This document shows positions 1 to 5,801 of a DNA stretch of 34,954 nt, in pieces (positions within the stretch are counted from its first letter, which is position 1; every line of letters begins with the position of its first letter). Both the position numbers and the translations under genes were made by a program. The stretch is taken from the NCBI RefSeq assembly GCF_000387765.1, contig NZ_ARZA01000117.1:1-34954 (forward strand). Reading direction: 5' to 3'. The notes beneath the pieces are model-generated. The model was not told where the DNA came from and ran no database searches. It was given only the letters and a program-made list of their open reading frames with translations. The DNA comes from Caldisalinibacter kiritimatiensis (GTDB taxonomy: Bacteria; Bacillota; Clostridia; Tissierellales; Caldisalinibacteraceae).

Positions 1-60
1 GGGGTCAGGCCTGAATAAGTGAATAACTTTAAAGTTATTCACTTATTCAGGCCTGACCCC
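1..60. repeat. Perfect 60-bp palindrome (30-bp arms)
   Basis: Bases 1-30 are the exact reverse complement of 31-60, with no unpaired loop. The outer core is GGGGTCAGGCCTGA and its complement TCAGGCCTGACCCC. A GTTTTT stretch follows, so in RNA it could act as a terminator for a gene left of the window. The CCTGACCC end recurs in the hairpin after pepD (4527-4551). It could be a REP-like or miniature mobile element (inference) or a bidirectional terminator. Confidence 0.85.
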
Positions 61-175
61 GTTTTTATGTTTTTCCAAAAGTATTAAAAAAACTTAACAA
101 CTCATCTGAAATTGAAAATTTGAACAATTGAAACAATAAAAAATATTGCAACATGATAAAATTAAATGTTACATT

Positions 176-204
176 TTGTAAAAAAATTATTTATGGTGTA
201 ATAT
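176..204 (+). promoter_or_regulatory. Sigma-A-type promoter of the OPT gene
   Basis: TTGTAA (176-181), a 17-bp spacer and TAATAT (199-204) form a reasonable vegetative promoter. It would start RNA near 211 and leave a leader of about 120 nt before the OPT start codon. Bases 61-175 are AT-rich and show nothing else. Confidence 0.45.
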
Positions 205-240
205 TATAGTATGAAATGTTTATAAATTCATACAAAGGAA

Positions 241-290
241 ATTGTATTCACCAAATCTAATATAATCCAAGGCCTTGGGGTGAATACGAT
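241..290 (+). promoter_or_regulatory. Leader stem-loop upstream of OPT gene
   Basis: ATTGTATTCACC (241-252) pairs with GGTGAATACGAT (279-290) as a 12-bp stem with one G-U pair. The loop contains a second palindrome, CCAAGGCCTTGG (267-278). It is much more GC-rich than its surroundings and lies in the mRNA leader 40 nt before the start codon. No known riboswitch consensus was recognised. Confidence 0.5.
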
Positions 291-330
291 ACCAGCTTTT
301 ACTAAACAAATTATAATAGGAGGGGGAAAC

Positions 331-2232
331 ATGGAAAAAGCAACTAACGCGAAACAGGAATTTAAGCCGTTTATTCCTGCAGACAAAATTCTTCCAGAAT
401 TTACTTTAACATCTATCATTATTGGTATTATAATGGCTGTAGTATTTGGTGCAGCTAACGCATATCTAGGGCTAAAAGTAGGTATGACAATTAGTGCATC
501 GATTCCTGCGGCAGTAATTTCTATGGGTATCATAAGAGGTATATTAAGAAAAGAATCTATACTAGAAAACAACATGGTTCAAACAATAGGTTCAGCTGGT
601 GAATCATTAGCAGCTGGTGCGATTTTTACACTTCCAGCACTGTTTATTTGGAGTGCTGAATGGGGTATAGGAACACCGAGCTTGCTAAAAATCACAGCTA
701 TTGCTTTATGTGGTGGAATACTTGGAGTATTATTTATGGTTCCATTAAGAAAAGCACTTATTGTAAATGAACATGGAGTTTTACCTTATCCAGAGGGTAC
801 AGCTTGTGCCGAGGTTTTACTTGCCGGTGAAGAAGGTGGAGAAAAGGCTAAAACTACATTTGCTGGTTTAGGTATAGGTGCACTTTATAAGTTTATAACA
901 GGTGGATTTAAGTTGTTTCCAAGTGAAATAGAAACTACTATACCTGGATATAAAGGTGCAGCTATAGGTGGAGATGTTCTACCGGCGTTACTTGGTGTTG
1001 GTTTCATTATAGGACCTAAAATTTCTGCATATATGCTAGCAGGTGCAGTTATTGGTTGGTTTGGACTTATTCCATTAATAGCTAATATAGGAAGCATGGG
1101 CGAAATTGTAATGTACCCTGCTACAGTTCCATTAAATCAATTAGACCATTGGGAGATTTGGGATTATTACATAAGATATGTCGGAGCAGGTGCCGTTGCT
1201 TTTGGTGGTATTTTTAGTTTAATAAAGTCATTACCTTTGATCGTACAGACGTTTAAGGATGCAATGAAAAATTATTCAAGTGGTGTAGGTGAAGGTTCAG
1301 ATGTAAGAACCAATAGAGATTTATCAATGAAAGTAGTATTAATAGGCTCTTTAGCAGTAGTATTAGCAATGATGATGTTACCAATAATTCCTGTTGGATT
1401 TGGTGGTGCATTATTAATTGCAATATTCGGTTTCTTCTTTGCAACTGTATCTTCAAGAATTGTAGGTTTAGTAGGTAGTTCATCAAATCCAGTATCAGGA
1501 ATGACTATAGCTACTTTAATTATTACAGCTATAGTATTTAAAGCAAGCGGAAATGATGGACATGTTGGAATGATTGGAACCTTAACTGTAGGTTCAATAA
1601 TCTGTATAATAGCTGCAATGGCGGGTGACACTTCACAGGACTTAAAGACAGGTTTCTTAGTAGGTGCTACTCCTAAGAAACAGCAGTACTGTGAATTGAT
1701 AGGTGCTTTATCTGCAGCTCTTGCAATAGGATTTGTATTAGTTCTATTAAACAATGCATGGGGATTTGGCTCACAAGAACTACCAGCTCCTCAAGCAACA
1801 CTTATGAGATTAGTTATTGAAGGTGTTATGGGTGGAAATCTACCTTGGGCCCTAGTATTTACAGGAGTAGGTATTGGTGTAGCAATTGAGCTACTTGGTT
1901 TACCAGTTCTTCCTATTGCAATAGGTTTATACTTACCAATTCACTTAAGTACACCTATTATGGTTGGTGGTGTAATCAGAGGTATCTTAGATAAGAAACT
2001 AAACAAAGAAGATGGTGAAGATAGCACAATTAAAGCTAAGATTGATTCAGGTATACTATTTGCATCAGGGCTTATTGCAGGAGAAGGCTTAATCGGTATA
2101 TTATTAGCAATATTTGCAGTGCTTGGAATAGACTTAGCATTTGGATTTAGTTTAGGACAGCTTGGAGCACTAGCTTTCTTTGCAGCACTAACTTATATGT
2201 TAATGAGATATTCAGTATTAAAGAAAAGTTAA
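331..2232 (+). CDS. OPT-family oligopeptide transporter
   Basis: This is a 633-residue, very hydrophobic integral membrane protein of the bacterial OPT superfamily, expected to import small peptides by cation symport. Family features are visible: an N-terminal conserved stretch NAYLGLKVGMTISASIPAAV, the motif GTACAEVLLAGEEGG near one quarter of the length, and many Gly/Pro-rich hydrophobic segments consistent with about 14-16 membrane spans. The start is set at the ATG at 331 because a strong AGGAGGGGG site (318-326) lies just before it; the reading frame stays open upstream but has no ribosome site. PepD and a PqqD-like protein follow, which fits peptide uptake and breakdown. The exact substrate is unknown, and metal-chelate substrates occur in this superfamily. 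Confidence 0.93.
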   Translation: MEKATNAKQEFKPFIPADKILPEFTLTSIIIGIIMAVVFGAANAYLGLKVGMTISASIPAAVISMGIIRGILRKESILENNMVQTIGSAGESLAAGAIFTLPALFIWSAEWGIGTPSLLKITAIALCGGILGVLFMVPLRKALIVNEHGVLPYPEGTACAEVLLAGEEGGEKAKTTFAGLGIGALYKFITGGFKLFPSEIETTIPGYKGAAIGGDVLPALLGVGFIIGPKISAYMLAGAVIGWFGLIPLIANIGSMGEIVMYPATVPLNQLDHWEIWDYYIRYVGAGAVAFGGIFSLIKSLPLIVQTFKDAMKNYSSGVGEGSDVRTNRDLSMKVVLIGSLAVVLAMMMLPIIPVGFGGALLIAIFGFFFATVSSRIVGLVGSSSNPVSGMTIATLIITAIVFKASGNDGHVGMIGTLTVGSIICIIAAMAGDTSQDLKTGFLVGATPKKQQYCELIGALSAALAIGFVLVLLNNAWGFGSQELPAPQATLMRLVIEGVMGGNLPWALVFTGVGIGVAIELLGLPVLPIAIGLYLPIHLSTPIMVGGVIRGILDKKLNKEDGEDSTIKAKIDSGILFASGLIAGEGLIGILLAIFAVLGIDLAFGFSLGQLGALAFFAALTYMLMRYSVLKKS

Positions 2233-2273
2233 TCTTTAATATATAGTGGAAAAGTTAAATATAATTATATTAG

Positions 2274-2303
2274 AAAAGAGGATATTTTTAAATATCCTCT
2301 TTT
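2274..2303 (+). terminator. Hairpin after OPT gene
   Basis: AAAAGAGGATATTT (2274-2287) pairs fully with AAATATCCTCTTTT (2290-2303). The 3' U-run is only the four bases within the stem, so termination may be partial. Its position argues against starting the next gene upstream of 2330. Confidence 0.65.
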
Positions 2304-2329
2304 CAGCTTATAAAGAATGGGGTGTAGTT

Positions 2330-2698
2330 ATGAGACGAAAAATTAACAAGAATGATAACTTACTAGAATTAATTCCTTTAAAAAATGAAAAGTTTGATTG
2401 GAAGATTAATGAAGAGGGTTTAGTACAAGTTATAATACTTAGAAATAGTATGTTAGATAGAATAGTTAGAGTTTTTTTCAATACACCTAAATTTATGAAA
2501 ATAGATTTAGATAAATACGGTAGTTTTATCTGGAATTGCATTGATGGCACAAAGAACATAGAAGAGATAGGACAAAAATTTAAAGAAAAATTTGGAGAAG
2601 AAGTAGAGCCTCTTTATGAGCGTCTCGTAACTTATATTAATATTTTAAGAAACAATAAGTTTATAAAACTTGTAAAAGAAAGTGATATCAATGATTAG
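2330..2698 (+). CDS. PqqD-like protein without a radical-SAM partner
   Basis: A 122-residue cytoplasmic protein. The second half carries the PqqD pattern LDKYGSFIWNCIDG followed by a helical segment with EIGQKFKEKFGEEVEPLYERL and an NNKFIKL tail. PqqD-family proteins usually bind a RiPP precursor peptide and present it to a radical-SAM enzyme. No radical-SAM or precursor gene is seen here; the neighbours are a peptide transporter, a small membrane protein and a dipeptidase. The start at 2330 is chosen because the frame upstream runs through the hairpin at 2274-2303, and GGGGTG lies just before this ATG. The stop overlaps the next gene by 8 nt, so the two are translationally linked. Domain call is fairly sure; role is unknown. 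Confidence 0.8.
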   Translation: MRRKINKNDNLLELIPLKNEKFDWKINEEGLVQVIILRNSMLDRIVRVFFNTPKFMKIDLDKYGSFIWNCIDGTKNIEEIGQKFKEKFGEEVEPLYERLVTYINILRNNKFIKLVKESDIND

Positions 2699-3038
2699 TT
2701 TTATAGTAAGCGTACTTGTTTTTGCTGCTGCCTTTGCTTTTTTGTTAGCATGGGGTTATGTAAAGCAACAGAAAAAGACACAAGAATTATTAGATAAATT
2801 GTATAAAAAGATTGAGACAAAAATAATAAAGCAGCTAAAAAAGAAAGAATATCTTACCAAAAACGAATTAATGGAGCTAATTAAAGGTACTAAGGCATCA
2901 TTATTTTGGAGTAATAATAAAATACAAGTAAATGATCCTAAATTAGTAACTGACAATATATTAAACAAACTATTAGAAAAAGGAGTTATAGTAGAGGTAT
3001 TAAATAAAGGGCCTAAAAAATATAAATTAAATAAATAA
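2691..3038 (+). CDS. Small single-span membrane protein, function unknown
   Basis: A 115-residue protein not recognised as a named family. It starts with a membrane segment (about residues 3-22, rich in V/F/A/L), followed by a Lys/Gln-rich helical stretch (25-55). The C-terminal half has a helix-helix-strand pattern ending VIVEVLNKGPKKYKLNK, reminiscent of a winged-helix fold facing the cytoplasm (inference). The ATG at 2691 overlaps the end of the PqqD-like gene; a GTG at 2682 is an alternative that adds three residues. The gap to pepD is 14 nt, so the PqqD-like gene, this gene and pepD look like one operon. Confidence 0.75.
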   Translation: MISFIVSVLVFAAAFAFLLAWGYVKQQKKTQELLDKLYKKIETKIIKQLKKKEYLTKNELMELIKGTKASLFWSNNKIQVNDPKLVTDNILNKLLEKGVIVEVLNKGPKKYKLNK

Positions 3039-3052
3039 AGGAGATGTTAAGT

Positions 3053-4507
3053 ATGACAAGAGTTTTAGCAAATTTACAACCTGAATCTGTTTTTAAACAT
3101 TTTGAGGAGTTAACTAAAATTCCTAGAGGTTCAGGTAATGAAAAAGAAGTAAGTGATTTCTTAGTGGAGTTTGCTAAAGACAATGGACTTGAGGTAATTC
3201 AGGAGGATTGTTTAAACGTAATTATAAAGAAACCTGGAACAGAAGGATATGAAAATGCACCTACTGTAATACTTCAAGGACATATGGATATGGTATGTGC
3301 TAAAAGAGAAGATTTAGATTTTGACTTTACAAAAGACTCAATTCCTGTTGTTGTAGATGGTGATATGATTAAAACTGAAGGAACAACACTAGGAGGGGAT
3401 AATGGTATAGCTGTTGCTATGGCTATGGCAATTTTAGAATCAGATGATATTCCTCATCCTCCACTTGTAGCATTGTTTACAGTAGCTGAAGAAACAGGAA
3501 TGGATGGAGTTTTAAATCTTAATCCAGAACATATTTCAGGAGACATATTAATAAATATCGATTCAGAAGAAGAAGGAGTAATTTTAACTTCATGTGCAGG
3601 AGGAGTTAATAATATAGTACACTTACCGATAGAATGGAATGAAGCTGGCGAAAACAAATTAACTTACAAGCTTGCTATAAAAGGATTATTAGGAGGTCAT
3701 TCAGGAATAGAAATAGATAAAAATAGAGGAAATGCAATAAAATTATTAGGAAGAATATTAGATGGAATTAGTAGAGAAATAGATATTAACATTGCTAATG
3801 TAAATGGTGGAGAAAAGATGAATGCAATTCCTAAAATGGCAGAAGCAATTATATTGATTAAAGCAGAAAAAGAAGAGGAATTAAAAGCTTTAGTTAATAA
3901 ATATCAGGAAGTATTCTCAAATGAGTTTGCTACTGCTGACCCTGATATTAAAGTATATCTAGAAGATGTAGAAGGTGTAGAGAAAGTATTTAATACAACA
4001 ACTCAAAAAGGTTTAATTAGTATACTTAGATTACTACCAAATGGAGTACAGACAATGAGTGCTGATGTTGAGGGATTAGTAGAAAGTTCTAATAATATAG
4101 GAGTACTTACTACAGAAAAAGATGAAATTGTATTCAGTAGTGCAGTAAGAAGCTCAGTTAAAAGCTTAAAACATGAAATAAATGAAAGAGTACAGGCTAT
4201 ATGTGATTTAGTTGGTGCTAAAATGGAGTTAGTTTCAGATTATCCTGAATGGCAGTACAAAGTTGATTCACCTATTAGAGATTTAATGGCTAAAGTTTAC
4301 GAGGATATGTATGGTGAAGAAGCGAAGATAGAAGCAATTCATGCAGGTTTAGAGTGTGGCTTCTTAAAAGAAAAACTTGGCGATATAGATATGGTTTCAA
4401 TCGGTCCTAACCTTTACGATGTACATACTCCAGATGAGCATTTAAGTGTATCATCTACAAAAAGAGTATTTGAATTTTTATGTGAAGTATTACAAAGAAT
4501 AAAGTAA
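3053..4507 (+). CDS. pepD: Aminoacyl-histidine dipeptidase (M20 metallopeptidase)
   Basis: A 484-residue cytosolic Zn-dependent dipeptidase that splits Xaa-His and other dipeptides; the length matches the PepD family. Metal-site motifs are visible: GHMDMVCAK (His and the following Asp), GGDNGIAVAMA, EETGMDG (catalytic and metal Glu pair), NIDSEEEG and a late HAGLECG. The inserted dimerisation/lid domain begins around GLLGGHSGIEIDKNRGNA. The start is the ATG at 3053, nine bases after AAAGGAG (3037-3043); the in-frame ATG at 3044 is too close to that site. It ends the small operon downstream of the peptide transporter and should free amino acids from imported peptides. Known M20 dipeptidases of this type need two metal ions. 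Confidence 0.95.
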   Translation: MTRVLANLQPESVFKHFEELTKIPRGSGNEKEVSDFLVEFAKDNGLEVIQEDCLNVIIKKPGTEGYENAPTVILQGHMDMVCAKREDLDFDFTKDSIPVVVDGDMIKTEGTTLGGDNGIAVAMAMAILESDDIPHPPLVALFTVAEETGMDGVLNLNPEHISGDILINIDSEEEGVILTSCAGGVNNIVHLPIEWNEAGENKLTYKLAIKGLLGGHSGIEIDKNRGNAIKLLGRILDGISREIDINIANVNGGEKMNAIPKMAEAIILIKAEKEEELKALVNKYQEVFSNEFATADPDIKVYLEDVEGVEKVFNTTTQKGLISILRLLPNGVQTMSADVEGLVESSNNIGVLTTEKDEIVFSSAVRSSVKSLKHEINERVQAICDLVGAKMELVSDYPEWQYKVDSPIRDLMAKVYEDMYGEEAKIEAIHAGLECGFLKEKLGDIDMVSIGPNLYDVHTPDEHLSVSSTKRVFEFLCEVLQRIK

Positions 4508-4526
4508 ACTCTAGGAGTTATTAAAA

Positions 4527-4559
4527 GGGCCAGGTTTTAAAAACCTGACCCAAATTTTT
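4527..4559 (+). terminator. Terminator after pepD, sharing CCTGACCC core
   Basis: GGGCCAGGTTTT (4527-4538) pairs with AAAACCTGACCC (4540-4551) with a single mismatch and is followed by AAATTTTTA. The CCTGACCC arm is the same as in the palindrome at 1-60. Confidence 0.7.
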
Positions 4560-4591
4560 ATATAGTCTTTTTTGTCTCCTATTCTAGTAGC

Positions 4592-4617
4592 AAAAAGCAG
4601 TATTGCTGCTTTTTTTT
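4592..4617 (+). terminator. Strong intrinsic terminator
   Basis: AAAAAGCAG, loop TATTG, CTGCTTTTT, with a run of eight T from 4610 to 4617. It insulates the following small genes from the pepD operon. Confidence 0.85.
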
Positions 4618-4631
4618 CCGTTAACCTATTC

Positions 4632-4659
4632 ACGAAAATAGTTTTATATACATATATTA
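4632..4659 (+). promoter_or_regulatory. Possible mother-cell sporulation promoter
   Basis: CATATATTA (4651-4659) fits the sigma-K -10 pattern CATANNNTA, and CAC at 4631-4633 is placed like the AC of its -35. Downstream is an imperfect hairpin, ATAGTAGCCTA/TAGGCTATTAT (4659-4685). Pattern match only; AT-rich DNA gives such words by chance. Confidence 0.3.
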
Positions 4660-4711
4660 TAGTAGCCTAAGATATAGGCTATTATATATAACCGTGAAGG
4701 AGGTAAACAGA

Positions 4712-4828
4712 ATGGCTGATGGTAAAGGTTTATTAGGAGGATTATTTGACGGAGGTAGTGAATTACTATTCTTCTTCCTATTATTAGTTGTATTATTCTG
4801 TAACTGCTACGGATACAGAGGATGCTAA
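4712..4828 (+). CDS. 38-residue hydrophobic micro-protein, copy 1
   Basis: A short gene reading MADGKGLLGGLFDGGSELLF then FFLLLVVLFCNCYGYRGC. It has a near-perfect ribosome site, GAAGGAGG, seven bases before the ATG at 4712. The protein is a Gly-rich head, one membrane-length stretch (S/E then LLFFFLLLVVLF) and a Cys-rich tail (three Cys). The next micro-protein at 4910 shares the core LLFFFLLLVVLFC and the MxDG start. Tiny hydrophobic proteins of this kind occur among spore-associated proteins such as YjcZ-type peptides; that link is inference from shape, not homology. It lies between a strong terminator and a spore-coat-like gene. Confidence 0.75.
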   Translation: MADGKGLLGGLFDGGSELLFFFLLLVVLFCNCYGYRGC

Positions 4829-4844
4829 GTACTACATGAAAAGA

Positions 4845-4875
4845 CTACCAGCTATGTTTGATTCATAGTTGGTAG
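4845..4875 (+). terminator. Hairpin between the two micro-proteins
   Basis: CTACCAGCTATG (4845-4856) pairs with CATAGTTGGTAG (4864-4875), twelve pairs with one G-U and a 7-nt loop. The following T-run is weak (AAAATCTAAATTTA), so it may be an mRNA-stability or partial-termination element. Confidence 0.55.
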
Positions 4876-4909
4876 AAAATCTAAATTTACTCTAATAGGA
4901 GTGATGTAA

Positions 4910-4990
4910 ATGACTGATGGTTACTATCCAGATAGCAGTTTATTATTTTTCTTCTTACTTCTAGTAGTACTATTTTGTTTTTACTGCTAA
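4910..4990 (+). CDS. 26-residue hydrophobic micro-protein, copy 2
   Basis: A very short gene, MTDGYYPDSSLLFFFLLLVV followed by LFCFYC. The ribosome site TAGGAG (4896-4901) precedes the ATG at 4910 by eight bases. It is a paralogue of the protein at 4712: both begin MxDG, then share LLFFFLLLVVLFC, and both end in Cys. The glycine head and the Cys tail are shorter here. A predicted single membrane or lipid-inserting helix makes up most of the chain. The codon choices in the shared core differ between the copies (for example TTATTATTTTTC against CTATTCTTCTTC) while the protein is conserved, which argues for selection on the peptide. Confidence 0.72.
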   Translation: MTDGYYPDSSLLFFFLLLVVLFCFYC

Positions 4991-5014
4991 AAATTAAAGA
5001 AGTTTGTACCCAAT

Positions 5015-5035
5015 TCCCCTGTTTATTACAGGGGA
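5015..5035 (+). terminator. Terminator after micro-protein 2
   Basis: TCCCCTG (5015-5021) and CAGGGGA (5029-5035) with a 7-nt loop, followed by TTATATTTTGG. Short stem and modest T-run. Confidence 0.55.
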
Positions 5036-5078
5036 TTATATTTTGGCGATTTTCATTGTAGCAAAGTACTGACTTTTT

Positions 5079-5086
5079 CATACACT
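5079..5086 (+). promoter_or_regulatory. Sigma-E-like -10 element
   Basis: CATACACT fits the sigma-E -10 consensus CATACAHT. No good -35 (KMATATT) lies at the right distance, so this is a weak call. It is 32 nt upstream of the Gly-Tyr-Pro protein start. Confidence 0.3.
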
Positions 5087-5118
5087 GTTAGTAAAAAGAC
5101 AATTAAGGAGGTTTTTTT

Positions 5119-5529
5119 ATGGATTATACGTATGACAACGTACAATATCCGGAGATTTATTATCGTATGTATCCGATGGTAGAAGAGTGTATTAACAAGT
5201 ACATGAATAATATGCCAGTTTACACAATGCCAACTGAAGAGGAATTAGAAGAAATGGTAGATGAAGTTTATGATAAAATGATAGAAGAATGCCCAGAAAT
5301 AGACCAAGATCCTGGCGAAAGAAGGCCAAGATCTAGGTCATCAGTACAACAAAGACCTTTTTATGGTAGAAGAAGGATATTTAGAGATTTAATTAGTATA
5401 GTTCTTTTATCAAGACTATTTGGACGAAGAAGATATAGATATCCAGGCTTTGGATATGGCCCAGGTTATGGATACGGTCCAGGTTTCGGTTATGGCCCAG
5501 GATATGGGTATGGTCCAGGGTATAGATAA
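5119..5529 (+). CDS. Gly-Tyr-Pro repeat protein, probable spore coat component
   Basis: A 136-residue protein with three zones. The N-terminus (1-75) is acidic and aromatic, with a patterned YPEIYYRMYPMVEECINKYM segment. The middle (70-105) is basic, with RRPRSRSS, GRRRIF and LFGRRRYRYP around a hydrophobic DLISIVLLSRLF. The tail has four tandem GYGPG(Y/F) units. AAGGAGG stands seven bases before the ATG. Low-complexity Gly/Tyr tails and Arg-rich segments are common in spore coat and exosporium proteins; together with the sigma-E-like word upstream this suggests a coat role (inference). No enzymatic motif is seen. Confidence 0.85.
   Translation: MDYTYDNVQYPEIYYRMYPMVEECINKYMNNMPVYTMPTEEELEEMVDEVYDKMIEECPEIDQDPGERRPRSRSSVQQRPFYGRRRIFRDLISIVLLSRLFGRRRYRYPGFGYGPGYGYGPGFGYGPGYGYGPGYR
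5452..5523 (+). repeat. Four 18-bp tandem repeats coding GYGPG(Y/F)
   Basis: Units at 5452-5469, 5470-5487, 5488-5505 and 5506-5523. They differ mostly at third codon positions, so the repeat is under protein-level constraint rather than a fresh DNA duplication. Confidence 0.9.
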
Positions 5530-5551
5530 TAAGATAAAATAAGTAACATGA

Positions 5552-5579
5552 TGTAGCTCACATTTAAATGTGAGCTACA
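5552..5579 (+). terminator. Perfect 28-bp palindromic hairpin after the coat-like gene
   Basis: TGTAGCTCACATTT (5552-5565) is the exact complement of AAATGTGAGCTACA (5566-5579). GTTAATTTC follows, a poor T-run, so it may be a terminator or a stability element. Confidence 0.65.
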
Positions 5580-5587
5580 GTTAATTT

Positions 5588-5638
5588 CGAAAAGCCAATA
5601 GTGGAAAGCGAGGAGCAATTATCAATTCTCAATTTCAC
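5588..5638. repeat. Intergenic repeat words (A and B families)
   Basis: CGAAAAGCCAATAGTGGAAA belongs to the agc-gaa/aatagc word family, and CAATTATCAATTCTCAATTT to the caatt word family, both found in several other gaps of this window. The rest of the 5530-5801 gap holds the promoter, the operator and an SD-like AAGGGGGGA (5706-5714) with no start codon behind it. Confidence 0.5.
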
Positions 5639-5654
5639 TTTGATATGTTATAAT
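5626..5654 (+). promoter_or_regulatory. Promoter of the GH13 maltogenic amylase gene
   Basis: TTCTCA (5626-5631), 17-bp spacer, perfect TATAAT (5649-5654). It would give a leader of about 140 nt that contains the operator at 5752. A weaker alternative closer to the operator is TTAAGA (5718-5723) with TACAAA (5742-5747). Confidence 0.45.
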
Positions 5655-5751
5655 ATACATAATTATTTGAAAAAAGTTTTAGCGAAAAAGATAAAGAAAG
5701 ACATACAAGGGGGGATTTTAAGACAAAAATACGGACAAACTTACAAAATTG

Positions 5752-5765
5752 TGCAACCGATTTCA
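5752..5765. promoter_or_regulatory. LacI-type operator 1
   Basis: TGCAACCGATTTCA matches the local consensus TGCAANCGNTTGCA at all but one fixed base, with the central CG. The preceding AAATTGTGCAA is shared word for word with the malE operator region. The less perfect half also resembles a CcpA cre site read on the other strand, so CcpA is an alternative binder. Confidence 0.65.
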
Positions 5766-5801
5766 TAGAACTACAAAAACTGGAAAGATAGGAGGAAAAA
5801 T

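Noticed and set aside
1272-1754. 160-residue open frame on the minus strand inside the OPT gene
   Set aside because: Lies wholly inside a clear membrane-transporter gene, lacks a ribosome site and has Pro/Ile/Thr-rich composition expected from the complement of hydrophobic codons.
4887-5081. 64-residue minus-strand frame over micro-protein 2
   Set aside because: It is antisense to a terminator and to a plus-strand micro-gene with a good ribosome site; no family resemblance.
5452-5523. 18-bp tandem repeats as CRISPR or satellite
   Set aside because: They are in frame and encode GYGPG(Y/F) units; no spacers.
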